Assembly (NCBI GenBank): GCA_947165255.1
Contig: CAMUZR010000025.1
Location: 1 to 37,363 of the forward strand
Reading direction: 5' to 3'
DNA: 37,363 nucleotides
Source: an uncultured Bacteroidales bacterium
GTDB taxonomy: Bacteria > Bacteroidota > Bacteroidia > Bacteroidales > P3
Under the pieces are notes generated by a model. That model made no database searches. It saw only the letters and a list, made by a program, of their open reading frames with translations, and was not told where the DNA came from. Positions 18,635 to 26,707 of this stretch are shown piece after piece. The number at the start of each line of letters is the position of its first letter. Within the stretch, counting starts at the first letter, position 1. A program made the position numbers and the translations under genes.

Positions 18635-18905
18635 CGTCAGCCATCCGATCCCATGTTGGGTAAGAGGGTGGAAGACAAGACATAAACGAAAAGACGCTGA
18701 AACGGCGTTTTATCCGCGGCCAACGAATCTCGCAAATTCTAACTTACCGCACGATAAGACAAAGTCGGCGCCTATGGGTGTGATATATACTTTTCTTGTA
18801 TATAGTCACAGCGTGGGCTCGGCATTGTTTATCCTCGGTAAGTGGGCATGCGAGAGCCTCGTTGGCGGGATAAACGATGAGTTTGATACCCGCGCTTCTT
18901 TTTTA
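18635..18905 (+). ncRNA. Structured leader RNA of cassette 2 (candidate)
   Basis: About 270 bases with an extensive collinear fold. First domain: CCATCC (18641-18646) with GGGTGG (18666-18671), closing CCCA/TGGG. Then a long rod: TTTATCC (18709-18715) with 18868-18874; GCCAACGA (18719-18726) with 18859-18866; CTCGCA (18729-18734) with 18849-18854; ACTTACCG (18742-18749) with 18836-18843; GATAA (18753-18757) with 18829-18833; GCCTATG (18770-18776) with 18812-18818; tip GTGA-TATATAC (18780-18790) with 18798-18809. An alternative stem, AGCGTGGG (18810-18817) with CCCGCGCT (18889-18896), runs straight into TTTTTT and would act as a terminator, competing with the rod. It has no tmRNA, RNase P or SRP landmarks. 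It may be a free small RNA or an attenuating leader of the downstream peptide/lipoprotein genes. Confidence 0.62.
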
Positions 18906-19001
18906 TATGCCTTTTTTTAGTCAACCAAACATAGATAGCCCTACGGGTATCGGGCAGTTCAGAACCGAAGTGTCCGATGGTATATAACTGGGCAGGAATA
19001 A

Positions 19002-19172
19002 ATGACAAACAGAAACAAGCGGGAGTATGACGCTCCTATGGTAGAACTAATCGAAGCCCGCGTCGAAAAGGGCTTCCAGATGAGTGGTGCCGCCACTGAC
19101 CCGCAGTCACGTGGCACCAACGAGGCACTGACAGCAAGTGACAACAGCTATGGTGGTAACGACTTCGATTAA
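19002..19172 (+). CDS. 56-residue peptide of the ARVExGxQ family, cassette 2
   Basis: Small protein starting MTNRNKREYDAPMVELIEAR, then VEKGFQMSG and a polar Gly/Asn/Asp tail ending GGNDFD. Over KREYDAPMVELIEARVEKGFQ it aligns with the product at 10171: Tyr, Pro, VE, ARVE, G and Q are all conserved, which together with equal length and equal position supports real coding. No signal peptide, no Cys, no membrane segment. The stop lies 19 bases before the lipoprotein start, identical to cassette 1. The role is unknown: a precursor peptide, a regulator of the downstream gene, or a subunit or chaperone of the lipoprotein are all open. Confidence 0.75.
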   Translation: MTNRNKREYDAPMVELIEARVEKGFQMSGAATDPQSRGTNEALTASDNSYGGNDFD

Positions 19173-19177
19173 AAAAG

Positions 19178-19184
19178 AAAGGAG
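19178..19184 (+). promoter_or_regulatory. Shine-Dalgarno-like AAAGGAG before the cassette 2 lipoprotein
   Basis: AAAGGAG ends seven bases before the ATG at 19192. Such clear purine-rich ribosome sites are rare in Bacteroidota and in this window. It supports the ATG at 19192 over the upstream open frame beginning at 19138. Confidence 0.6.
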
Positions 19185-19191
19185 AATAGAA

Positions 19192-20988
19192 ATGAAAAAA
19201 AATTTAGTTTCTCTTGTGTCCTTAGCTCTTCTGGCGGGACTAGTGAGCATGACCTCCTGCAAAAAGGAGAACACCTTAGGCAACGGCACACAGTTTCACG
19301 CCACAATGGAGGGCTGCACCATGCAAAATGGCAAGACCACCCTCAACGGCACCGCTCTTGAATGGGTTTCGGGCGACCAAATTGCCGTCTACGGCACCGC
19401 TGGTTGCGGCATCTACACTGCCACTCCGCAGAACCCTGCCACGGTGGCAGAGTTTGACAACGTGAGCGGCGAGACGGGCAACGCCCCCTTCCGCGCCTTC
19501 TACCCAGCCTCGCTAACCACTGACGGCGTGAACATTACCCTCCCCTCAACGCAGACCTACGTGGATGGCTCTATCAACGAGTTCCCAATGTATGCGGAAA
19601 GCAGCAACGAGGAGCTTTCGTTCAAGAACCTCTGCGGTGTTCTGAAACTGCACCTCACCAAGGCGAACACTAGCATTAGCACTATTACCATTACCACCGC
19701 TAATGAGATTAACGGCACGTTCAGCGTCAATTACAACGGAGGCGCCCCCGAGCTGGAGCATGTGTCAGGCGGTACTAACACCGCCACTCTCACCTGCACT
19801 ATCCCGCAGAGCATCGCCGAAGGCAAATATTTCTACATCTACCTGCCCGAAGGCAGCTATACGGGATTGCAGATAGAGATGAACACCAACGACAACCGTT
19901 ATTGTGTCAAGACCGCCAACACTGCCATTGTCGTCAATCGTAGCCGGTACACGCCTATCACGCTTGGAGCAAACGACTTGGACTTTGTCGAACCTCTTCC
20001 CCAAGGCGCATTGCCCGGCCTCTTCACCATCAACGCCAACGGCGACCAAGTGCGTTTCTCACAGGGAAACCTTCAGTATCAAGCCAGCACCAGCACATGG
20101 CGTTTTGCAGAGCATCAGTACGACTTTGTGGGAGGAGTGGACCAATATGGCGAACAATTTGGGAATGTGTATGAGGAAGGTGTACAATGTCAAAATAATC
20201 TGATATCATCAGCCTATACTGGGTGGATTGATCTTTTCAGTTTTGGATGTAGCGGTTGGAACAACGGCAGTACGACTTTCGCACCAGATAATACTGGTAG
20301 CACATACGATATTAACTATTTCCCGTCGGACGGCGAATACTACGATGATAACGGCCAGCGCATATCTCTGACAGGAGAGCATGCTGAAGCCGACTGGGCT
20401 TGGCACAATCCCATTCAGAATGGCGGAAACCAAGCCCACATGTGGCGAACCATGACAGAATACGAGTGGGACTATTTACTATTCAACCGCACTGCAAGCA
20501 CAATAAATGGAGTACAGAACGCCCGTTTCGCCAAAGCTCGTGTGAACGGTGTGGCTGGGTTGATATTATTCCCCGACATTTACACCCAGCCGAGCGATGT
20601 GCCTGCGCCAACCACATATTCCATCAATGTCGCTGAAGCGGAGGCCTGGGCATCAAACAGTAGAAGTTACAATTCCTACACCATTGTCCAATGGTCGAAA
20701 ATGGAAAACAACAGGGCGGTTTTCCTCCCCGGCTCAGGTTGTCGTGGAAACAATCGGAATTTCGAAGGCATCGGATGGTCTGGCTACCAAATGGATCCAA
20801 GGAGTACTACCCTGGGCTACTATTGGACTTCAACTATCGGGGATTGGTCTGCATCAGCCCCTGGTGATGGATGCGCTTTACATTTTAGATTTAATGCATT
20901 ACAGACAACAGGCTCAGTCTGGGTACGTACTTATCCCCTTAGGCGCTGGCACGGCCTTGCAGTTCGTCCTGTTATAGATATGAACTAA
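19192..20988 (+). CDS. Surface lipoprotein: fimbrillin-like domain plus Fibrobacter-paralogous/lectin-like module
   Basis: 598 residues. The lipoprotein signal ends at MTSC, followed by KKEN, a surface-export-like context. Residues of about 25-265 share the marks of the lipoprotein at 10364: W-x-S-GDQIAVYG, FRAFYPASL, LPSTQTY, PMYAESSNEELSFKNLCGVL. After a hinge (LPQGALPGLFTINANGD) the C-terminal 320 residues match the Fibrobacter succinogenes major paralogous/FGE-like type: GDQVRFSQGNLQYQ, WRTMTEYEWDYLLF, ARFAKARVNGVAGLILFP, FLPGSGCRG, GYYWTSTIGDW and a terminal GLAVRPVIDMN. The end has the layout used by C-type-lectin-like variable domains; the ligand is unknown. No reverse transcriptase lies in the window. 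Confidence 0.85.
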   Translation: MKKNLVSLVSLALLAGLVSMTSCKKENTLGNGTQFHATMEGCTMQNGKTTLNGTALEWVSGDQIAVYGTAGCGIYTATPQNPATVAEFDNVSGETGNAPFRAFYPASLTTDGVNITLPSTQTYVDGSINEFPMYAESSNEELSFKNLCGVLKLHLTKANTSISTITITTANEINGTFSVNYNGGAPELEHVSGGTNTATLTCTIPQSIAEGKYFYIYLPEGSYTGLQIEMNTNDNRYCVKTANTAIVVNRSRYTPITLGANDLDFVEPLPQGALPGLFTINANGDQVRFSQGNLQYQASTSTWRFAEHQYDFVGGVDQYGEQFGNVYEEGVQCQNNLISSAYTGWIDLFSFGCSGWNNGSTTFAPDNTGSTYDINYFPSDGEYYDDNGQRISLTGEHAEADWAWHNPIQNGGNQAHMWRTMTEYEWDYLLFNRTASTINGVQNARFAKARVNGVAGLILFPDIYTQPSDVPAPTTYSINVAEAEAWASNSRSYNSYTIVQWSKMENNRAVFLPGSGCRGNNRNFEGIGWSGYQMDPRSTTLGYYWTSTIGDWSASAPGDGCALHFRFNALQTTGSVWVRTYPLRRWHGLAVRPVIDMN

Positions 20989-21042
20989 TAATACACAGGG
21001 CTATGCAAGTGCCAATATTTGAACAATATGGTCAATAAAATA

Positions 21043-21075
21043 GAGCCGCCCTCGCAATGGGGGCGGTTCTTATTT
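21043..21075. terminator. Bidirectional terminator between cassette 2 and rplI
   Basis: GAGCCGCCC (21043-21051) pairs with GGGCGGTTC (21061-21069), nine pairs with one G-U. T-rich sequence follows on the + strand (TTATTT), and on the - strand TATTTTATT follows, so it can serve the lipoprotein gene and the convergent ribosomal operon. Confidence 0.8.
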
Positions 21076-21094
21076 CGGTTTATTTTGCGAAGCC

Positions 21095-21544
21095 TTATTC
21101 GGCAACAACCTCAATGTTGATCTGGGCCTTAATCTCTTTATAGATGTTAATCTGGGCAGTGTGGGTTCCCACCTCTTTCAGTTTGGCACCGTCCACGACA
21201 ATCTTCTTGCGGTCGACATCGTAGTTGTGCTGTTCCTTCAGAGCCTCAGCAATCTGGTCGCTGGTGATAGAACCAAAAAGGTGTCCATTCTCACCAACCT
21301 TAGCAACGAGGCGGACGGTCTTCTCGTTCACGGCAGCCTTTAGGGTCTCGGCTTCCTTGCGGAAGTTTTCCTCTTTACGGGCACGCTGACGCATGTTCTC
21401 AGCGTGGACTTTGCGATTGCTAGCGGTAGCGATGATGGCCTTGCCCTGGGGGAGAAGATAGTTGTTGGCGTAGCCGTTCTTAACGTTTACAATATCGTCT
21501 TTGTAACCGAGATTGGTCACATCTTCTAAAAGTATAATTTCCAT
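21095..21544 (-). CDS. rplI: 50S ribosomal protein L9
   Basis: 149 residues, the normal length for L9. The N-terminal domain MEIILLEDVTNLGYKDDIV with NGYANNYLLPQGKA is the rRNA-binding signature; a long connecting helix (about 45-75) leads to the C-terminal domain GSITSDQIAEALKEQ. Last gene of the rpsF-rpsR-rplI operon, 19 bases after rpsR, ending at the bidirectional terminator. Confidence 0.97.
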   Translation of the reverse strand: MEIILLEDVTNLGYKDDIVNVKNGYANNYLLPQGKAIIATASNRKVHAENMRQRARKEENFRKEAETLKAAVNEKTVRLVAKVGENGHLFGSITSDQIAEALKEQHNYDVDRKKIVVDGAKLKEVGTHTAQINIYKEIKAQINIEVVAE

Positions 21545-21563
21545 TCTATTCTTTCCTCCATTA

Positions 21564-21830
21564 TTATTTTAAACAATCGGCTACATAGGGCAGCAGAGCC
21601 AGGTGGCGAGCGCGCTTGATAGCTTTGGACACTTTCTTCTGATACTTATTGGAAGTACCGGTGATGCGGCGGGGCAGAATCTTGCCCTGCTCGTTGACGA
21701 ACTTCAGCAGGAAGTCGGCGTCTTTATAATCGATATATTTGATGCCGAGTTTCTTAAAACGGCAGTATTTCTTGCGCTGGGTTTCTACGGCAATCGGGGT
21801 CAGATATTTAATTTCAGTTTCGTTAGCCAT
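21564..21830 (-). CDS. rpsR: 30S ribosomal protein S18
   Basis: 88 residues with the S18 core: [36 protein letters not shown] and [14 protein letters not shown]. It binds 16S rRNA together with S6. Middle gene of the operon, 34 bases after rpsF. The short N-terminal extension is normal for Bacteroidota. Confidence 0.97.
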   Translation of the reverse strand: MANETEIKYLTPIAVETQRKKYCRFKKLGIKYIDYKDADFLLKFVNEQGKILPRRITGTSNKYQKKVSKAIKRARHLALLPYVADCLK

Positions 21831-21864
21831 GATTCTTTAATTTTTAGATTCAATCTATCAATTC

Positions 21865-22239
21865 TTATTTCACCTCTTCGGCGGCAGCGGGAGTTTCAGC
21901 CACGGCAGCCTTCTTAGCGTTGCGTTTCTTCTCGTTGTAAGCGACAGCATACTTGTCGAGGGACACGGTGAGGAAGCGGAGCAGACGCTCGTCACGTTTG
22001 TATGCGATTTCGAGGTCGGCAATCACACTGCCCTCTGCGTTGAACTCGATGAGGTAGTAGAATCCAGTGGTTTTCTTTTTAATAGGATAGGCAAGTTTGC
22101 GCATACCCCAATTGTTGGTGTAGACGATTTCTGCACCGTGCTCTTTTAAGAAGTTGGTGTACTTCTCTACCGTTTCCTTCATCTGGTCGTCAGACAAAAC
22201 GGGAGTTACAATGAAAACGGTTTCGTAACGGTTTACCAT
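21865..22239 (-). CDS. rpsF: 30S ribosomal protein S6
   Basis: 124 residues. The ferredoxin-like S6 fold is recognisable from [19 protein letters not shown], the [20 protein letters not shown] strand pair and [16 protein letters not shown] Lys/Ala/Glu-rich tail of about 25 residues follows. First gene of the ribosomal operon; no S6:S18-binding leader motif could be confirmed in the roughly 60 bases upstream. Confidence 0.97.
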   Translation of the reverse strand: MVNRYETVFIVTPVLSDDQMKETVEKYTNFLKEHGAEIVYTNNWGMRKLAYPIKKKTTGFYYLIEFNAEGSVIADLEIAYKRDERLLRFLTVSLDKYAVAYNEKKRNAKKAAVAETPAAAEEVK

Positions 22240-22299
22240 GTTGTTGATTTAATTTATAAAATGAATAATTACTATAAAGTGTCTATACAAAAAAACTTG

Positions 22300-22372
<73 letters not shown>

Positions 22373-22436
22373 ATTGCGGTTGTGTTTGATGTAAAAAAGA
22401 AATTGGGAAGCGGTTGCCCGCGTGGGAGAGTAGTGG

Positions 22437-22510
22437 TCGGGGTGAGAAGACTCGAACTTCCGGCCTCCACGTCCCGAACGTGGCGCGCTAGCCAACTGCG
22501 CTACACCCCG
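22437..22510 (-). tRNA. tRNA-Pro (CGG)
   Basis: 74 bases on the - strand. Acceptor CGGGGTG pairs with CACCCCG, discriminator A; anticodon stem CCACG/CGTGG around TTCGGGA gives CGG. The D-arm GCGC/GCGC type is usual for tRNA-Pro. Confidence 0.96.
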
Positions 22511-22516
22511 CAGTAG

Positions 22517-22589
22517 TGTCCTGGCAGGGACTCGAACCCTGGACCCATTGATTAAGAGTCAATTGCTCTACCAACTGAGCTACCAAGAC
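22517..22589 (-). tRNA. tRNA-Lys (CTT)
   Basis: 73 bases on the - strand. Acceptor GTCTTGG pairs with CCAGGAC (one G-U), discriminator A; anticodon stem ATTGA/TCAAT around CTCTTAA gives CTT. It is only six bases from tRNA-Pro. Confidence 0.96.
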
Positions 22590-22666
22590 AACTTAAATGC
22601 TTCGAGCTACGAGTATTGGGTACTTCGTGCTTTTGGCTTAGTTATTATTTCAAATTACTCTCTTCG

Positions 22667-22749
22667 TACTCCGGGTGGGACTTGAACCCACACGCCCTTG
22701 CGGGCAAGGGATTTTAAGTCCCTCGTGTCTACCATTCCACCACCAGAGC
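22667..22749 (-). tRNA. tRNA-Leu (TAA)
   Basis: 83 bases with a long variable arm (TGCCCGCAAGGGCGT region), as in class II tRNAs. Anticodon stem AGGGA/TCCCT around CTTAAAA gives TAA. The acceptor GCTCTGG/CCGGAGT begins with a G-U pair, slightly unusual; discriminator A. Confidence 0.94.
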
Positions 22750-22809
22750 ATTCTAACTACTCTTTTGTGATTAGTTACTGGTCTGACTTGTTAGGTTTGG
22801 TGACCTTGG

Positions 22810-22882
<73 letters not shown>

Positions 22883-22900
22883 AGAAAAACTACCATGAAG

Positions 22901-22973
<73 letters not shown>

Positions 22974-23023
22974 ATTCTGCTTTTCCACTATTTCAAGCAC
23001 CTCTCTGCCTTCAAAAGCGGGTG

Positions 23024-23054
23024 CAAAAGTACAAATTTTTTTCCATTCAGCAAA
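23024..23054 (-). promoter_or_regulatory. Consensus promoter of the tRNA cluster
   Basis: On the - strand TTTG (23051-23054), a 19-base spacer and TACTTTTG (23024-23031) match the Bacteroidota consensus completely, with the same -7 box as tRNA-Phe. Transcription would start near 23020 and run through six tRNAs, possibly on into rpsF. Confidence 0.87.
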
Positions 23055-23218
23055 ACTTTTTTTGAAGAAAAATCACAACTAACTCATTTCCAAATAAAAA
23101 TTTTTCTTCGTACAAGTCCCATCTGCCAGCAAAAAACACTTCCCGCAAGTCCCTTTTGAGCATTTTTCACCTATCCTGAGCCCTAATATATCGTCCTAAG
23201 CCACATTACCTGTGTAGG

Positions 23219-25855
23219 TCACTTCTTTGCAACCAGTTTCTTTATCTCATTCAGTTTTAGCAAGGCTTCTATGGGGGTCAGCGTGTCGATGTCAATATCC
23301 AACAGTTTATCGCGGATTTCCAGCAAGGTGGGGTCGTCAAGCTGTATGAAACTGAGCTGGTAGCCAGCACCGGCCTTATCCTCCTCCACCCTTTTCTTCG
23401 TCTTGGAGGCCTTTGGATTCAAGTCTGATATTTTCTCGCTCTTCGACTCCAGCAGCTCCAGCATACTGTTGGCTCGTTTCAGCACCTGAGGAGGCATGCC
23501 TGCCATCCGAGCCACATGGATACCGAAACTATGTTCACTGCCGCCCATTTCCAGCTTGCGCAGGAAGATGACCTTGTTGTTCACCTCGCGCACCGAGATG
23601 TGGTAGTTCTGAATACGCTCATACTGGTCTGCCATCTCTATCAACTCATGGTAGTGGGTGGCAAACATCACCTTGGCTCGCGCTTTGGGGTAGTTGTGAA
23701 GATACTCCGTGATTGCCCAGGCTATCGATATGCCGTCGTAGGTCGACGTGCCGCGCCCAATCTCGTCCAGCAGCACCAGACTGCGGTCGGAGACATTGTT
23801 GAGGATGCTGGCCGTCTCGTTCATCTCCACCATAAAGGTTGACTCACCCGACGAAATATTGTCCGAGGCTCCGACACGAGTGAAAATCTTGTCCACGATG
23901 CCGATATGCGCCTCTTTGGCGGGGCAATAGCTGCCTATCTGTGCCATGAGCACTATCAGTGCCGTCTGTCGCAGCAAAGCCGACTTACCCGACATGTTGG
24001 GGCCAGTGATGATGATGATTTGTTGCGTGTCGCGATCCAGAAAGACATTGTTACTTACATACTGCTCGCCCAACGGCAGCTGCGTCTCGATGACGGGATG
24101 GCGGCCCTCTTTAATATCAATAGTAGTGTCGTCCGACAGCTCTGGGCGGCAATAGTTGTTGGCCAAAGCCACTTCAGCAAACCCTTGCAGACAGTCCAAC
24201 CGTGCCACAATTTGGGCGTTATACTGTATCGGCTCCAGATAGGCCATCAAGGCGGAGAGCAATTCGGCATACAACTGTGCTTCGAGGGTCAGGATGCGCT
24301 CCTCTGCTCCCAGTATCTTCTCTTCGTACTCCTTCAGTTCCGGAGTGATGTAGCGTTCAGCGTTGGTGAGGGTCTGTTTGCGTGTCCACTCCGGCGGCAC
24401 CTTGTCCTTGTGGGTATTGGTCACCTCAAGATAATAGCCAAAGATGTTGTTGAAGCCCACCTTCAACGAGGGGATACCCGTCCGCTCGCTCTCGCTCCGT
24501 TGCAATTCCACCAAGTACTCTTTGCCAGAGCCTGCCAATGAGCGCAACTCGTCCAACTCGCCATTCACCCCGGAGGCAATCACACCTCCCTTCTCCACCT
24601 TCACTGGCGGGTCTTCCTGTATCTCTTTGTCAATCCGCTCGTATATGTTCTGGCAGGGATTGAGTTGCTCCGCCATTCTGCGGAAAGCGTCATCATCCAC
24701 CCTCATGCAGAGCTGCTGTATCTTCGCAATAGCCCCTAACGACCGTTTCAACTGCTGCAGCTCGCGGGGATTGATACGGCCGACAGACACCTTGGAGATA
24801 AGTCTCTCCAAGTCCCCCACCTGCTGTATCTGGGGCATCAGCTGCGTGGCCATGTCCCGGTTGCGCACAAGGACGTCCACCACATGCAGTCGGTCCTCAA
24901 TGGCCACACGCTCCTTCAGCGGCATGACAATCCATCTGCGCAACAAGCGTGAGCCCATGGGCGTCACAGCCTGGTCCATCACGTCGAGCAGCGTCCGCGC
25001 ATTGTCGTGCGGAGAATAGACCAGCTCCAGATTCCGCACAGTGAACTTGTCCAACCACACATACCTGCCCTCTTCAATACGATTGATGGTGCAGATATGC
25101 TGGGTGCGGTCGTGCTGGGTGTCCTGAAGGTAGTAGAGCGCTGCCCCTGCGGCAATCACACCCTCTGTCAGTTCCTCGACCCCGAAGCCCTTCAACGACG
25201 TAGTGCCAAATTGTTTCATCAGCAACTCATTGGCAAATTCGCTGGTGAACACCCAGTCGTCAAAGGTATTGGTGTAGTATTTCTCCGTGAAGTGATCCAG
25301 AAACCAGTGCAGTTTCTTACGCTGCAACACCACCTCCGAGGGGTGGAAGTTCTGCATCAGCTTGTCGATATAGGCCAAATCCCCCTGCGCCACATAGAAC
25401 TCACCCGTCGAGACATCGAGGAACGAGATGCCATGGACCTTGTCAGCCAGATGAAGCCCGCAGAGGAAGTTATTCTCCTTGACATCCAGCACCATGTCGT
25501 TGTACGACACGCCAGGTGTCACCAGCTCTGTTATGCCTCGTTTCACCAATCCCTTCACCGTTTTGGGGTCTTCCAGCTGCTCACAGATGGCCACTCGCAG
25601 CCCAGCTCTCACCAAACGTGGCAGATACTGGTCGACAGCGTGGTAAGGTATCCCCGCCAAATCGGTGTATCCCCCTCCCCCGCTCGCCTTGCGCGTAAGG
25701 GTGATACCCAATATCTGCGACGCCTTGCGGGCATCCTCACCGAATGTCTCATAAAAATCTCCCACCCTGAACAGCAACATCGCGTCGGGGAACTTGCGTT
25801 TCATCTCGGCGTGCTGCCGCATCAGCGGGGAATCGTTTTCTGCGTTCTTGGCCAT
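23219..25855 (-). CDS. mutS: DNA mismatch repair protein MutS
   Basis: Mismatch sensor of the MutS1 type. 878 residues from the ATG at 25855. The N-terminal mismatch-binding domain has the Phe-x-Glu clamp within [16 protein letters not shown] (GDFYETF; Phe and Glu contact the mismatch). The ATPase has Walker [14 protein letters not shown], the signature loop [12 protein letters not shown], Walker [17 protein letters not shown] and switch ATHYHEL. The frame is open to 25900, but family members start with MAK-type residues shortly before SPLMRQH, so the internal ATG is preferred. It ends with the short helical tail of the family. Monocistronic. Confidence 0.96.
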   Translation of the reverse strand: MAKNAENDSPLMRQHAEMKRKFPDAMLLFRVGDFYETFGEDARKASQILGITLTRKASGGGGYTDLAGIPYHAVDQYLPRLVRAGLRVAICEQLEDPKTVKGLVKRGITELVTPGVSYNDMVLDVKENNFLCGLHLADKVHGISFLDVSTGEFYVAQGDLAYIDKLMQNFHPSEVVLQRKKLHWFLDHFTEKYYTNTFDDWVFTSEFANELLMKQFGTTSLKGFGVEELTEGVIAAGAALYYLQDTQHDRTQHICTINRIEEGRYVWLDKFTVRNLELVYSPHDNARTLLDVMDQAVTPMGSRLLRRWIVMPLKERVAIEDRLHVVDVLVRNRDMATQLMPQIQQVGDLERLISKVSVGRINPRELQQLKRSLGAIAKIQQLCMRVDDDAFRRMAEQLNPCQNIYERIDKEIQEDPPVKVEKGGVIASGVNGELDELRSLAGSGKEYLVELQRSESERTGIPSLKVGFNNIFGYYLEVTNTHKDKVPPEWTRKQTLTNAERYITPELKEYEEKILGAEERILTLEAQLYAELLSALMAYLEPIQYNAQIVARLDCLQGFAEVALANNYCRPELSDDTTIDIKEGRHPVIETQLPLGEQYVSNNVFLDRDTQQIIIITGPNMSGKSALLRQTALIVLMAQIGSYCPAKEAHIGIVDKIFTRVGASDNISSGESTFMVEMNETASILNNVSDRSLVLLDEIGRGTSTYDGISIAWAITEYLHNYPKARAKVMFATHYHELIEMADQYERIQNYHISVREVNNKVIFLRKLEMGGSEHSFGIHVARMAGMPPQVLKRANSMLELLESKSEKISDLNPKASKTKKRVEEDKAGAGYQLSFIQLDDPTLLEIRDKLLDIDIDTLTPIEALLKLNEIKKLVAKK

Positions 25856-26231
25856 ATCTGTATCATTACACCATTTAGGCGTATCGTTTAGTAACGCCAC
25901 CCAAAGCCTTTTATTGCCCCATCCCGCAAAAAAACATTGCTATACCTTACTAATAATAAATCCCACCAGGGCAAAGGCAAGAATCAGTGACGGTGCACAA
26001 AACAGCCTCGTCACCAAGGCCACCTGAAAAGGATGGCGCCATTCGTTCACCAGCACCGGTGAGGCGACGGTCCACTCTTCCTTCGGTCGTTCGAGGTCAT
26101 TTATCTAACATTTCTCTAATATTTGTTCCTCCTACATTGGATAAATAGAACACGAAATGAGGGAAAGGAATACAGCAAGGAGCGAAGATGCAGCGAAGGG
26201 AAGGAGAATTGGGGAAAAAAGAAAAAAGAAT
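25856..26231. other. Intergenic region with one conserved-looking frame lacking a start codon
   Basis: No standard gene. On the - strand 25940-26104 is an open frame reading NDLERPKEEWTVASPVL, then VNEWRHPFQVALVTRLF, and ending in a hydrophobic segment LILAFALVGFIISKV before TAG. The only codons available at its beginning are ATA/AAT, with an in-frame stop directly upstream; internal GTG codons would give about 36-40 residues. It may be a small membrane protein with an atypical start or the stump of a lost gene. The rest holds only the downstream terminator of the hxlR operon. Confidence 0.35.
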
Positions 26232-26256
26232 GCCCCGTACCAGTGAGGTGCAGGGC
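26215..26256 (-). terminator. Terminator of the cupin-macrodomain-sirtuin-hxlR operon
   Basis: On the - strand GCCCTGCACC pairs with GGTACGGGGC (26232-26256, one mismatch, five-base loop), followed by ATTCTTTTTTCTTTTTT. It lies about 60 bases after the hxlR stop. Confidence 0.75.
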
Positions 26257-26318
26257 AAAACGAATCTTGGCGCAACCTGTGCGTCGTTCCGAAGGCCGGG
26301 GAGCGCCCACTTGGCATC

Positions 26319-26702
26319 CTATCGCTCAGATTCCTTCTGGGTGTAGCTTTCGCGGTCGGAAAGGATGTCGTGCAGATTGTTGTAGGCCCAGTCCATCAGC
26401 TGCCGCATCACGGGCATGAAGCTCTGGCCCCGCGGCGTGAGTGCATATTCCACTCTTGGGGGCATCTCTGGGTACACCGTGCGACTGACAAGGCCGTCCG
26501 CCTCCAGCCCGCGCAGCGTGGAGGTGAGCATCTTCTGCGAGATGTCGGGGTTGGCCTTTTCGATGTCCTTGAAACGCATGGGGCCACCATAGCCGTTCAG
26601 CGTGTAGAGCACGGCCAAGGCCCATTTGCTGCTGATTCGTGCAAGGACGTTGCGTATGGGGCATTCAGGAAAAACAGGGTCTTTAATGAAACTTGCATTC
26701 AT
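26319..26702 (-). CDS. HxlR-family transcriptional regulator
   Basis: 127-residue winged helix-turn-helix protein. The family pattern is clear: CPIRNVLARISSKWALAVLY, RFKDIEKANPDISQKMLTSTLRGLEADGLVSR (recognition helix and wing) and YALTPRGQSFMPVM. Cys14 sits where thiol-sensing HxlR members such as HypR and YodB carry their reactive cysteine, so an electrophile or disulfide sensor is plausible. It begins five bases after the sirtuin stop and is the last gene of a four-gene operon, which suggests autoregulation of the operon. Confidence 0.92.
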   Translation of the reverse strand: MNASFIKDPVFPECPIRNVLARISSKWALAVLYTLNGYGGPMRFKDIEKANPDISQKMLTSTLRGLEADGLVSRTVYPEMPPRVEYALTPRGQSFMPVMRQLMDWAYNNLHDILSDRESYTQKESER

Positions 26703-26707
26703 AGGTA

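Noticed and set aside
18635..18905. tmRNA, RNase P RNA or SRP RNA
   Set aside because: No tRNA-like ends or tag frame, no GAGGAAAGTCC-type core, and no GGAAG/GCAGC SRP loop.
19192..20988. Complete diversity-generating retroelement
   Set aside because: No reverse transcriptase, accessory gene or template repeat was found in the window.
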